Of a stretch of DNA of 64,000 nucleotides, positions 1 through 10,849 are shown piece by piece (position 1 is the stretch's first letter; every line of letters begins with the position of its first letter). Position numbers and translations under genes: made by a program. The DNA is taken from NCBI GenBank assembly GCA_905221605.1, contig CAJNDS010001213.1, positions 122,001 to 186,000 on the forward strand, written 5' to 3'. Below the pieces are notes generated by a model that saw nothing but the letters and a program-made list of their open reading frames with translations, was not told where the DNA came from and made no database searches. This stretch comes from Symbiodinium natans (Eukaryota > Sar > Dinophyceae > Suessiales > Symbiodiniaceae).

Positions 1-365
1 GATTGCGATTCGTCACTGGAACACCATAGTGGACATCAACCGTGTACTTCATGGCGCGTGCCGTCTGCATCTGGACGTGCTCGCAGAACTCCTCCGCGGC
101 CTTCTTCAAGCCGAGCCTGGCTAAAAGAAGCACAAGCTGCGTAGCAATCCGAAGCTGTGACGGCCCGAAGGGCCCGTCCTCGCTTTGCGGCATTCTTGGC
201 GGACTCTGGGCAACTGGAATGTGTTCCCTATAGTCACTATCCGCTGAGGCCGCAGCATGCGCAAAGGTTCTAATGAGTCTGCCCAGTTGCCAAAGCCTCG
301 CGTACGGGGACTGGGAACAGCTGACACGCGTCAGATGACCATCGAGATCAAAGTGCACCCAGGAA

Positions 366-690
366 CCCACCCACCACACACACGCTCACAGGCACATACG
401 CACGCGCACAGAGACCCTGCGCGCGCACGCACGCGCACGCGCACGCGCACGCGCACGCGCACGGGCACGGGCACGGGCACGGGCACGCGGCCACGCGCAC
501 GCGCACCCCACCCACCCACCCACACCCACCACACCCACACCCACACCCACACACCCACACCCACACACCCACACACCCACACACCCACACACCCCACACA
601 CACCCCACACACACACACACACACCCACACACCCACACACCCACACCACACACCCCACACCCCACCCACACCACACCCACAACACCCACA

Positions 691-731
<41 letters not shown>

Positions 732-872
732 CACCCCACGCCCACGCCCACGCCCACACGCCCCACCCCACGCCCACGCCCACGCCCACGCCCACGCCCA
801 CGCCCACGCCCACGCCCACGCCCACGCCCACGCACACGCACACGCACACGCACACGCACACGCACACACATA
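366..872. repeat. Compound CA/CG/CCA microsatellite
   Basis: About 500 bp of almost pure alternating purine-pyrimidine and CCA/CGCC units: an ACGC block near 420-495, CCCACA units near 510-690, a pure CA run near 690-730, ACGCCC units near 735-830 and ACGCAC units to 870. It creates long open frames of Thr/His/Pro or Cys/Val/Gly in all frames, which are not genes. The CG/CA alternation is favourable for left-handed (Z) DNA. It lies next to the ABC1 kinase exon. Confidence 0.95.
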
Positions 873-1116
873 CTCAGCTGCTCAACAGCAGGACGGATTT
901 GCCTCACACAAGAATCATACAAGTATCAACAGGGCAGAAAAGCACGCACATCTTTGCCCCCGGCAGAGCAGTAAGGCCAAGTCAGCTTCTAGCAGCCGCT
1001 TGACACCAGGCCTGCAAGACATGTAGGCGCACTGGCCCATGCTGGGTTTACGCAACGGCTACTTCGAATGATGTCAGCAGCAGTCAGCTGTCTGGCATGT
1101 GGCAAAAGGAAGGCAC

Positions 1117-1193
1117 TTCCTTTTCCCTGCCATCCCATGCCTGAGGCATTTCACGGCCACCTCTGTGCCGTCTTTGAGCTTGCCGAAATACAC
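1117..1193 (-). CDS. Exon of ABC1/UbiB (ADCK) family atypical kinase
   Basis: The exon reads VYFGKLKDGTEVAVK and continues CLRHGM. This matches the ABC1/UbiB segment where an Ala/Gln-rich nucleotide loop leads into a strand with the ATP-binding lysine: family members read roughly QVH-x-A-x-L-x-DG-x-EVAVKV-x-x-PG-[IM]. The lysine of VAVK is present. A CAG acceptor lies directly before the first codon and a GT donor at 1116. Family members act in organelles in quinone and lipid metabolism. The rest of the kinase (the KxGQ motif upstream, catalytic Asp downstream) was not found, so this is one exon of a long gene or a remnant. An ordinary protein kinase subdomain II is less likely because of the LKDGTEVAVK spacing. 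Confidence 0.6.
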
Positions 1194-1682
1194 CTGCACC
1201 GCAGGCTTATCACTCGCAAAAACCTGAAATGGATTTGAGCAAACGGGGCTTTGAGCCATCTCACTACTACTGCAAAGGCCTCCGCCATGCTTCCGGAGGC
1301 GTAGGGCCTACAGCATCGAAGCGCAGAGGTCAGCTCAGGCGGAAGTAGACGACAAGACTGTGTTGTACACGGTCCGTAGACGTGTTTCGGGGCACGCGTA
1401 AGGTGTGTGGCGTCCGGGCGCTTGGCCATGCTACTATGATGTCAGAAGCATGACTCATTCCCTATTGCCAATACTGTGTGGGAGTGGGGATGGAAAGGCC
1501 GGACGAGAGCTCAAGCTTTTTAAGCTGCCCGCGCTTCCGGTAGCTTCAAATACTGACCCCGGGTTCAGGGAAGGGTTAGGCATTCCCACGCCCACAAGAA
1601 CGCCTAGCTTGCCCCAAACGATTAGAGTTTAAGTAGCTTGGGGTGATGGACGAGAAGCCTAGTGAGTTTCTGCTCCTACTAG

Positions 1683-1697
1683 CCCCCCCCCCCCCCC
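1683..1697. repeat. Poly-C run (15 nt)
   Basis: Uninterrupted run of C on the plus strand, one of several long C or G homopolymers in the window. Confidence 0.95.
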
Positions 1698-1869
1698 GCA
1701 GTTAATCACAGGGTCCTCGACAGGTCTGTTGCGCAGAGGGAAACGAGGGTCACGCGAACATTTAAAATTGGCGACATAGCAACCTCCAAAAAACAACCTT
1801 GAAAACCCTGCCGCCATACTGCAGGCGAGTAGACCCAAATACCTGTAATCATGTTTACAGTTATATAAT

Positions 1870-1888
1870 GTATATATATATATATATG
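1870..1888. repeat. TA dinucleotide microsatellite
   Basis: Run of TA in an AT-rich pocket that is otherwise unlike the window. Confidence 0.9.
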
Positions 1889-4860
1889 TATAAACATACA
1901 TGTATATTGTTTTTTCATGTATCTGTTTTTTCGATCTGTTTAGAAAAAACAAAGGGAGTCAATGCTGGAGGCCGGCCGGCCTGGAATCCAGGGACTGAAT
2001 GTCCAACTCCGCGTCGCGCAGAGAGCTGCAAACCTATGGCCCAAGACACCGTGCCTTCCTAAGCGCCAAGTGCCTCAAATGATCTTCGAATACTTTTAGT
2101 AACTCCTTGAGCTCAAGTGAAGCCCCAGCTACTCGAATGACATCTCATGTCACCTGGTTCTTTCTGTTCTTTCACTCCGAGTGAATGTTTGGGGCATCGG
2201 TTGGTCCGTCGGCCGCTGCCTCGGACGGCTCGATGGCTGTCGACCTGCGACTCGGTTGATGAGAAAGCTGAAGGATCTACGAATCAGTCTACATCCACAT
2301 GATAAATCAGTGACGAGTCTATTCAGCCGCGCGGCCATGGCGCAGCCACAGACTCGTGCATGCCTCAAATTGGCGCTTGGCTGGAGACCACGTGCTGCAC
2401 CCAAACTTGGGCAACTGTACGAGCTTGTCTCAGGCTTCCCGCGCCCCAGAGCCGCGCAAAGGCTGTCCGGAAACCTGGTGCGAGTCGGTCTAAGGAGAGC
2501 TGGTGGAGTCAGCTGGAAAGCACAGGTTCTGGGCTAGAGCATGATGGGGCAGCCCTTTTCAGATGTGTATGCCATGTTCTCTGAGAAAATACAGAGACAA
2601 GGCAGACAGAATCGGAAGAACTGCTCCCAAATGCGCATTGAACCCATTGGACCCTCAGCGCAGCAGTCGAACCTGAGGTCTTCTGCTGGGAGCTGGGCAG
2701 ATCTCGTCGGGTTGCCGCCCACTGCGCCAACCTGGGATATCTGGAACCACCGTTGTCTCAGTGGCAGCTGTAGATGAAGGCAGAGTTGCTGAACAGTCCT
2801 GTAGGCTAGGCAGGCACCAGAATCCTTGCAGGCTCATCTTTTCTATGCCAGGCAGAAGATACCATCAATGGCATAGTCTCGGTCGAAACAAGTTGGACCA
2901 CGCGGGGCATAAAGACCACCGATGCCTCAGCGCTTAGACTCAAGACGCTGTCTAGTCTTCAGTTGGGATGATGGCTTGAATGCAGAGTTATCTTCTTGTG
3001 CCACACTTCTACACTTCTGGCGGCCGAGCAGAGACACTGTTCACGTTAGCAGCTTTAGCACGACCCCACACTTCCCAAATAACGTCGCAGCTTGGACACT
3101 CAGCCCAGAACTTGCCTTCCTTAGCTGAACCCGTGAGATTTGCAGCTTTTAGGCGGTGTCATCGCAGTAAGCTTTAAGCGCCTGAGATTCTACGCATGTC
3201 CAAGCCGAGCCTAAACCAAGCGTCTCCTTGTACTGCCTTTCGACCTGCCAACGTCGTGTTCAACTAGGTTTGTGATGCACTGTGATGCTGGTGCGGAATG
3301 TGCGGATGCCTCGTAGACTTTGGCATTCCAATCTCCACCAGCGACGACGCCTGACAAGATGCCAAGCAGCCGCCGCAGCACGGTGCACACGACAACTCAG
3401 TCGACGATAGACACCACAAACATCAGTGGAACCTTACAATTCCTCAAGTTTTCCGGCTACCCACTTGCAGCAACCCCAACAATTCAAGCCTCGTAATTCC
3501 CAATAACCGCCTCTGTGCTACTTCTTGGGCTGTGCTGTGCTATTCAAAGAAAATCTTCAGGGATTGCGTTGCGATTGCCTGTCAATTGTCGTGAGCGTAT
3601 GGCTTCCAAGCCGTTGTTGGGAGGCCGACAACGGTCTCACAAGCCCAAGGTTTTGACTCGCAACAAATCTCCGGACGCGCAGCTACTTGGGGCAGCTTAG
3701 GTGCTCTGGCCACTCTGGCCACCAAGCTCCGAACAGAGCTGCTCCAGCACTTGCACCGCCAATTCCTGACCAGAGGTGATGCGGGACGAGTGTTATGGCA
3801 ACAAGTCTTACTCTAACATATAGTCTGAATTGGTCGAATGCTCTGACTGCCCTCCGAACGAGACCCCTTGGCGATTGGCAACCGTGCGGGAGTCCTCCTG
3901 AGCGTTTGGAGGGCTTTTCTTGTCGGTGATGATGGGCACGTGGCAAGACCTGGAGTTGTCGGCCGCCGCTTCAGCTACAAGACTCATGCGATCACCGCGC
4001 TGTCTGGGTAAAATCTGCAGGAACTCCCGAGTCGCAAACACAAACCATGTCGACCCTCGTCGGGCAGCCACGAAATGTCCTTAGACCAGATGTTACTTGG
4101 ATTTACTTGGCAACCCACACACACAGAGAATCGCAATCAGGCGCGTCATGTCGGGTCAACCGGCTGCAAGCCCATGGGCAATCCAGAGATTGCAACAGGT
4201 GAGCTGAGTGGCTTTTCTTTTTCCCCACTTCAATAGTTACCTGAGCGCAGAATCCACACCCTTGGTGCTTGAATGGGCTTGTGATGCTTGTGACATGTCG
4301 GTTTTCTCATGCCGTACTTCCGCCGCATTGGGCAGTCCCACCTGCCGCGTTTCCTCGAAGCCTTGCCTCGAAACCACCATCGTCATGGCATCGCTCTTGC
4401 TGCCTTAATTGCGGAGATGTAGCCGAATGCTCAGCAAGCAGTACATGACTGAGATGCTTCAAGAGCACAAGAGCTTCGAGAATACCAACCACTGCCTTCC
4501 CAATTGCATGCGAGACCTGACGGAATCCCACCCATGGAGCAAAAACGATCATTGCGGCATTGGGCTGCTGTCTTCGTTTGCTTCTGACAACGCTGCAGCC
4601 CAGCCCTTCCTCTGTGGGTGATCCAGTGATCCAAGCACCTGGCTTGGAAGATGACGCTTCAATATACCATAGGCAAACTAACTTACGGTTTCTCGATGGC
4701 ATCCGGAGTGACTTCGAAGTCATACACTCAAAACACATGACATGCTAGTCTGCATTTCTGGCGTTTTTGGCACACCCTTGTCAACTTTAGGGTTTGCAAG
4801 GCTTCCTAAGGTGTGCAACTTTCAGGGACGTCGGTTTCCTCTCCTGGCAGTTGGCGGCAC

Positions 4861-4968
4861 CTTATGTGCAACCTCGTGGTTCAACTCCTGCAGGAGGGCC
4901 ACATCCACCTCTGCCGACAGAGCGTCGACGAGAACTTTCTCCACATGGGCTGCATGGGCAGCGATGAC
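4861..4968 (-). CDS. Candidate exon, helical acidic protein
   Basis: Exactly 36 codons between an AG (4970-4969) and a GTG donor (4860). It begins VIAAHAAHVEKVLVDALSAE and ends ELNHEVAHK, rich in Ala, Val, Glu and His with helix spacing. No family is recognised. The plus-strand frame over the same bases is less protein-like. Support is composition plus clean boundaries only. Confidence 0.42.
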
Positions 4969-5572
4969 CTCACACGAGCGGGGTATTCTCAGAGAGCCAT
5001 CCTAAGCCCCTTGTTTCAACGAGGGCTCTCTCAAGTGTGTGCACCGCCTGCCCAGCTGCCCTACTGACTTGGCTTCATCAATTTTTGCTTCCGGGCGTTC
5101 TATCGTAAGGTGGTTGGTATAGGCACACTAGGCACGCAAGTAAGACCAGCAAATGCCATCAGGTGGCTTTTCAGCGAGTAAGTGAGTGAGTGCATCTGCG
5201 AGTACAGCTAAGAGTGTTTGTGCGACAGAATGCGTACGTGCGTGGTTCTCTCTGGAGCGCACTTCCCACGGAAACCTGCTGCAAGTTACAACGGCCGAGG
5301 AACAACTTCTACGGCGACCCTAGGTTGTGGGGCTTCGGTATCTCTTGAATGAGGTGAAAAGATGCGAAAGGATCATTGCAGTAGGGCACGCCATTGGAGC
5401 ATTGAACATAGCCGGAGATATAGTTGCTACACCAGCCGAGTGGTCTTCCAAAACAGGCTCCCCAAAAAGGCGGGTGCAGGTTGTCCTGGCTCGGGAAACC
5501 CTGAATGCTTTCCGACTTATGGGCTGTTGACGCCTCGAACTCCACCTGTACCAACCCAGAAATGGGCCCCCG

Positions 5573-5573
<1 letters not shown>

Positions 5574-5615
<42 letters not shown>
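5574..5615. repeat. Poly-C run (about 42 nt)
   Basis: The longest homopolymer of the window. It yields spurious poly-Pro and poly-Gly frames. Runs this long are prone to length error in sequencing and to quadruplex or i-motif formation. Confidence 0.95.
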
Positions 5616-5616
<1 letters not shown>

Positions 5617-7119
5617 CCCCCCTCCCGATCCCCGGTGCCGAGATGCGCTTGGACACGTCATCGCCTCGAGCAGGAGCTCGACCTCCTTCGGGCAGTCAAC
5701 CAAAAACAGGCAACGCTTGATGAGTGCCTGAGGTAGCGACTTTGGGGGGTAGACCCTGACCTGATGGCCCACACAACCGCGCAGGTGGAGTTTGAAACCC
5801 TCAGCACTAGTAGTCACTAGACTGCATTCATTCTGCATTCCTTCACGGCTTGCCGAAATGAGCGTCAGGCTGGGTTTGTGGCCGTTTGGGCCCCAGGCCC
5901 TGACCCATTTCCTATCTTATGGCGTCCAAACATGGGACTCACGATTGACACTCTCTGAGTAAACCTCGCAAGTACTGTAGAACATTCTGTAGACCACATG
6001 ACATCCCATGAGGCTCGCCAAGCGAAGCTCCTCTTGGCTCTCTCCTTGGATGAACTTGACATCAGAAACAGGCTTTTCCCATATTTTCGACAATCCGAAG
6101 GTGAGAGGGGGGTGAGAGAAACCCGCCATCCGTAGGTGTACATATCATGCACGTGCATGCTTTGTGCATTGCCAACGTAGCAACAGCGAGCAGATGTCTT
6201 CTCATGTTTGTGGGTTTGCGACTTCTGTTGTTCTCACATCCGTGTATGTTCTTGTCATGTACATCATGACGCATCTGTCCGCCTCACGTGATCTCACGCC
6301 CTGACCATGACTACCGGTCATTACCAGACAGACTCGTCTCTCCGACCATCTATCTCACCTTGTCATGCCCTTCACGATGCTATCGTCTTGGTCTACGAAA
6401 AAACTGCCAACACTAAAAGTCATCTGATCCGATGGTTGGGGTCAATGATTATGCTGAGTGGCGCTTCAATTCCCGCAGCATCTGCCGACAGTACGGTTGG
6501 ATCCTGAGGTGGCTCACGGCATGGCGGGCACAGAAACCAAAAGCAGATCAGGAGACAGACAGAATTTGAAAATGACCACTACAGTGAATCTTAAACCATG
6601 GCAGATGGAGGTGTTTCGGCATTGCCTTCTCAGCCTGCAGCCCTTCTCGACAACAAGGACCGGACCAAACTTTTCTGAGCTCAAGGGCTGCGGCTAGGGC
6701 TCCCATCCTGCACCATATTGCCAGATGTCAACGAAGGGAACTCCAGCGTGTTCCAGGTGAGGATTTTCATCTTGCCTTTGTAAGAACCACCTTTCCGGAG
6801 GGAATTGCGTAAAAGCAGAATGCGACTTGATCGACACTTCCCCCCTTGATGATTTGAGGATGGCTACATGGCCATCAAACTTCTGTCTCATTCCGCTCTG
6901 TAAAGGGACGGCTCACCTGGCTGCACTTCCTCAAACAATGGCAGATGATCGGATTGGACCAGGGCTTCCTTGGTTTCCGGGAGGTCAGGACTGGACTTGC
7001 TTGTCGAGTGTCCACGAGATACAAAAACTCAGAAGTGCCTTCGGAGGGGCTTGATGTGCCTTGATGACTTCCCCCAGCTGGCCTGAACGCTCAAGCTTTG
7101 ATGCATAGCTGAAGGACTA

Positions 7120-7165
7120 CTGCTGCTGCCACGACGACGACGACGAACTACGACTACTACTACAC
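7120..7165. repeat. Imperfect trinucleotide repeat (CTG, ACG, ACT units)
   Basis: CTG units, then ACG units, then ACT units, followed by a purine-rich GAGG stretch. It looks like successive mutated trinucleotide expansions. Confidence 0.85.
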
Positions 7166-7470
7166 TACATACTAGCAAAGAGAGGGAGAGGGAGGGAGTC
7201 TAGTGAGCCACTAGTGCAACACTTTGAGGTGAGAGGAGCAATGTCTGCTCTTTAACTTTGGCCACATGGACAAGCGGCAGCTTCGCTCTTCTGCAAATCG
7301 CACCACTTTCGCGTCGAAGCCATCATCCAGGCCACCCTTTTGCAGCAAGGCCTCGGCAGGCACCACGAACAGGGCTAGGATGGGCTACTTGATGCGGTCC
7401 TGGCTCAAGCATGAGTGATATCAATCTGATGCTCGTTGTTTCAACTGGTGTATCGCAATCTTCGGTCAAG

Positions 7471-7585
7471 AGCCTTCAAGGAACTGGGGGTGGTAGAGTG
7501 GAGGATGGTGAAACTGGAAGAAGGGCGCGAGGAAATGGAGATGTTGGACGCACTTTGGGTGGAGCGACGGATTCGCGAGTACACG
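7471..7585 (+). CDS. Candidate exon on the plus strand
   Basis: Charged frame including AFKELGVVEWRMVKLEEG and LWVERRIREYT, between an AAG acceptor and a GTCAAC donor. High Glu/Arg and helical composition suggest real coding, but no family is recognised. It is one of very few plausible plus-strand exons; if real it marks a strand switch, otherwise a chance frame. Confidence 0.33.
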
Positions 7586-8693
7586 GTCAACTACGGTCAA
7601 GCTTGTTCTGTGCTCAACAGACCTGCATGAAAACGACGCAGCACAGAGCCCAGGTTGCCCAACCTGTATCCGTGCAGCAGCGATATTTTGGAGCTAATTT
7701 TTCCAGCACTTCTGCCAAGCAGGGTGAAGTGAGCTGCCGAAAGGATGCATCTGCATCATCTGCTGCAGCTGGTCACTCCAAGGTCAACGGCAACGTGCAA
7801 GCAAGCCACTCGGAAGTTCTCCAGCTCCCTTTTGCGGAGCTCTTGTACATCTCTCTTGCACACGGCTTCAACCTGGTGGCTGCATCCGGCTCTGCATGGG
7901 ATATGTTCCAGCGATAGATGCATCTAGTACCTGGCTTTCTGGAAACTAGACGTACTAAGTTGCCAGAGAGAACTAAATTGCCAGAGAGGTCATCATTCTC
8001 TGATGGCAACATTTCATCTCTCCAATCCCAACCCCGCACGTGTTACCCAGCGTCCTTCTTGAGCAATCCTGGATACCTGACGAGCGCAAGGCCCGCTGCG
8101 CATGCATCAAAAGTCTCATACTCGAATGTAATCCGGTGGGCCCTTCATGGCATTTCGTGGTCCTGCACTAAAAGCCAAGGTGCAGCTTTGAGCCGGGCTC
8201 GGCATTGAGAAGAGTATCCGGCAGGATGTCGGACTTGATCTTTGTGGCAACTCTTCTGAGACACCAGGGAACATGCAGCCGCAATCAGTTTCGGGAGACT
8301 CCCTACGTAGCCTAGGCCTAGACCTTTCACCCGCGCAGCACGAAGCCAGCTGCCAGCAGAAGAGTTCACCCGAGTGTTGCTGGCTGCATACCAAGGAGCC
8401 GAAAGTGCCGCATAACGGGCTTCCGCCTCTGCAACAGTGGAGTTCAGAGAGCACAGCAGCTCTCTCGGAAGCGGCTCCTGGTCGTTCCATGGGGTTGCTC
8501 TTTGCGCGTATCAAAAGAGCCAGTTCCCGACTGTACGCAGTTCGGAGATTTAAACAGTCACCCCTTCAGGTATCCCAAGAAGCGGCTGCTGTCCTTCCTC
8601 TCAACTTTTGGGAGGAGCTCCGCAGCATGCGTGGACACCTGCTTTGTCCAGAGAATGCATGCGGAAAAACACTTGCTTGCGTCAGCCTTCCAC

Positions 8694-9918
8694 ACAGCTG
8701 CGCTTGTGTTTTTGAGCTGCCGCGGCCTTGGCGAAAAAATCTGCAGATCGCTGCGAGAGCTCCTGAGTACGCTGCATGCTTGCTGCTTGCCTGTTCAACT
8801 GCCAGAACATGCCACAACGCATGGGTTAGCGGCTAGCGGCTACAGCAGCCAGCATAAATTTAGTCAATTCATCAAGTAGATTTGATTCTATAATGCAAAC
8901 TACAAATAATGAGTCGTGAGCTCTTGCAACAGACTCGTTCATCAACGGACCGATCGAGGGGCCGAAGCATGCGCCCGCTCCACGTCGGCCACGGCTGTCT
9001 GCTGTTGCTGCCGGAAGGCTGCCTGGAGTACTGATGCTTGCAGTGAATTGAACAAGGTGTGCTTGTCTTGTCACAACATGTCACAAACCCTTCTGGCTTC
9101 GGATACGAGGAACATTCACCAGGACCGCCTCTTTGAGGAAACTGTCAACCCCTTTCCTTAGGGAGTCAAATCATCTGGACATGTAACATGTTTGGACCAG
9201 CTCCTGGTATCTCTCCTTAGTCCTCCAAGCTGCTTCAGCTGTTCGACGAAGTTCTCCTCTCCAGATCCCCTGCCCGCACGAGCAGCTGCCACAGCGCGGT
9301 GTATATAATATCCTGAGCACCCGCGGCTCCCAAAATGCAAGGACTGCAACCACGAAAAACTGAGACGGAGACTGACAGCTGTTGCCATGAAGTCGTCCAT
9401 GGCCGAGGCACCACAACTTTTTGCAACTAGCAACTAGGCTAGAATACGGGCTCGAAATTCGACAAGCCGGCGTTCGGCGCAAAGAGCAGTACACAGAGCA
9501 GTACGATTATAACAGTAAAAGCAGTATACAGATGGAATCAGATGGACTCTTTTGCTGGCAACATCGTCTGGCGATGCTGATTGTAAAGGTCATGCTGCTC
9601 CCTTCATCGTCAGTCTGGTTTGAGGCGTGCACTTGGCGCAACCGTGTATTGCCCTATCATGCAACCATACAACAAGCACACTGGACGAAGATTGAAGATC
9701 TCGCGGCAACCAGGGTACAGGCTTAACGAAACAAGGCCCAGCACGGTCGATGCGTTCCTGGCATGACACAGCGCGAGCTTCAGCGGCTGAGCAGTACTCC
9801 GGCACAATGTCACAAGGCAGGGGGACCCAGGACTGCAAACAGGCACGTGGGACGGATACCAAGCTCCAGAACGTCGTTGGGTCAATTATCCAAACCTGAC
9901 ATTCTCAGGCTGCTGCCG

Positions 9919-9953
<35 letters not shown>

Positions 9954-10835
9954 GCCGTGAGGAGCGTTGGCTTCGATTGGATGTAGGGCCGGCACGGGAA
10001 AATAGATAGCGACTGGCAGCATGATGAACTTGGGCAGGCAGTGACTTCATCGTTGAGTTGCCAACAAGAACCATCAAGCCCAAAGACAGCAAGAGCAGCT
10101 GACACGCTGCCACATGCTGCATCCAAGCAGCTGCAAGCTGAAGCAAGCGCCATATTGACGCCTGCCGCTGAAAGTTGCAAGTTACAGGAAAGCAGAATTG
10201 CGAAGTGCTGCGACCTTGAGCAACAGATGTGTCGACAGCAGGCATCACATCATTGCTCCCTCTGTATAGCAAGCAATTCAGAACAGCCAGAAAAACACGT
10301 GCTTGTCGTACACCGCTTATGGCATGAGTTTGCACTTTTTAATCTTAAACATACTTTAGCCAAGATTGTCGGTGTACAGAGTCGCCATGCTGATGGCGTG
10401 CCAGTTCTCGATGTTGCACTGATTAAACTGGATCGGCCTCACTTCGCAGCCTCTCCACCTGGGCACGTTGGCCGCAATCTGCAGTTTCTGAACTCTTGCT
10501 CCCTTTGAGATGCAACTCTCATCGTGCTATTGCAAAAATTTGCGAAATAGGTTTCATGCAAGTGCCACCAATGTTTGTGAGTGTCGACTTGTCAACGACA
10601 ACCCAACCCCTTGGTGCCTCCTGCTGCCGCTCGCGCTCGTGCTCCTTGGCCAAAGCTTCGCGCCTGCAGTGCGCTTCCTGGATCTTATCTTTCGGAGCGT
10701 GGGCTAAGCCACTTCCGACTCCTAGGAATTCCGTGATGGTGTCCGATGCTGTCAACTACTCATGCGTGCCCACACTCTTCGCGAAGGCCCAAGCTCCAAC
10801 TCACGGTTCGGATGCAGCGCTTCTCGGAACTCATC
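8694..10835 (-). CDS. Multi-exon coiled-coil protein gene (partial)
   Basis: Several short minus-strand exons with heptad-like, Gln/Glu/Arg/Ala-rich composition. Exon 10835-10805 (DEFREALHPN) ends at GTGAGT. Exon 10688-10569 reads IQEAHCRREALAKEHERERQ then WVVVDKSTLTN and ends at GT. A weaker one near 9262-9189 contains TAEAAWRTKERYQELVQ. Exon 9036-8951 reads SVLQAAFRQQQQTAVADVER, with AAG acceptor and GTCCG donor. Exon 8798-8694 reads MQRTQELSQRSADFFAKAAA. Linking them as one gene rests on strand, proximity and composition. Family unknown; a cytoskeletal or scaffold coiled-coil protein would fit. A 31-nt poly-C run lies in an intron. Confidence 0.5.
9921..9951. repeat. Poly-C run (31 nt)
   Basis: Uninterrupted C on the plus strand (G on the coding strand), inside an inferred intron of the coiled-coil gene. 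Confidence 0.95.
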
Positions 10836-10849
10836 CTGGTCCAGGCAGA

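Larger units (their letters stand above)
1259..4860. other. Region without a supported gene
   Basis: Open frames here are at chance length and none carries a motif or convincing splice boundaries. It contains a 15-nt poly-C run (1683-1697), a TA dinucleotide run (1870-1888) and ordinary unique sequence. Small exons could be missed. Confidence 0.4.
4980..7470. other. Region without a supported gene
   Basis: Holds a 42-nt poly-C run. A short plus-strand coiled-coil-like frame near 5667-5734 is listed under rejected items. No motif was recognised. Confidence 0.35.

Noticed and set aside
257-1003. 248-codon plus-strand frame and overlapping minus frames over the CA/CG tract
   Set aside because: Low-complexity Thr/His/Pro or Cys/Val/Gly product of a microsatellite; open in every frame.
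5327-5735. Plus-strand frames with a coiled-coil-like end (QELDLLRAVNQKQATLDECL)
   Set aside because: Very short, next to a poly-C run, only the donor side is plausible, and opposite in strand to neighbours.
7385-7412. TGGCTCAAG followed by ATG, similar to the end of the dinoflagellate spliced leader
   Set aside because: Only about nine bases match the leader; the upstream part does not, so it is not evidence of a retroposed transcript. A similar short match at 55151-55160 on minus was dismissed for the same reason.
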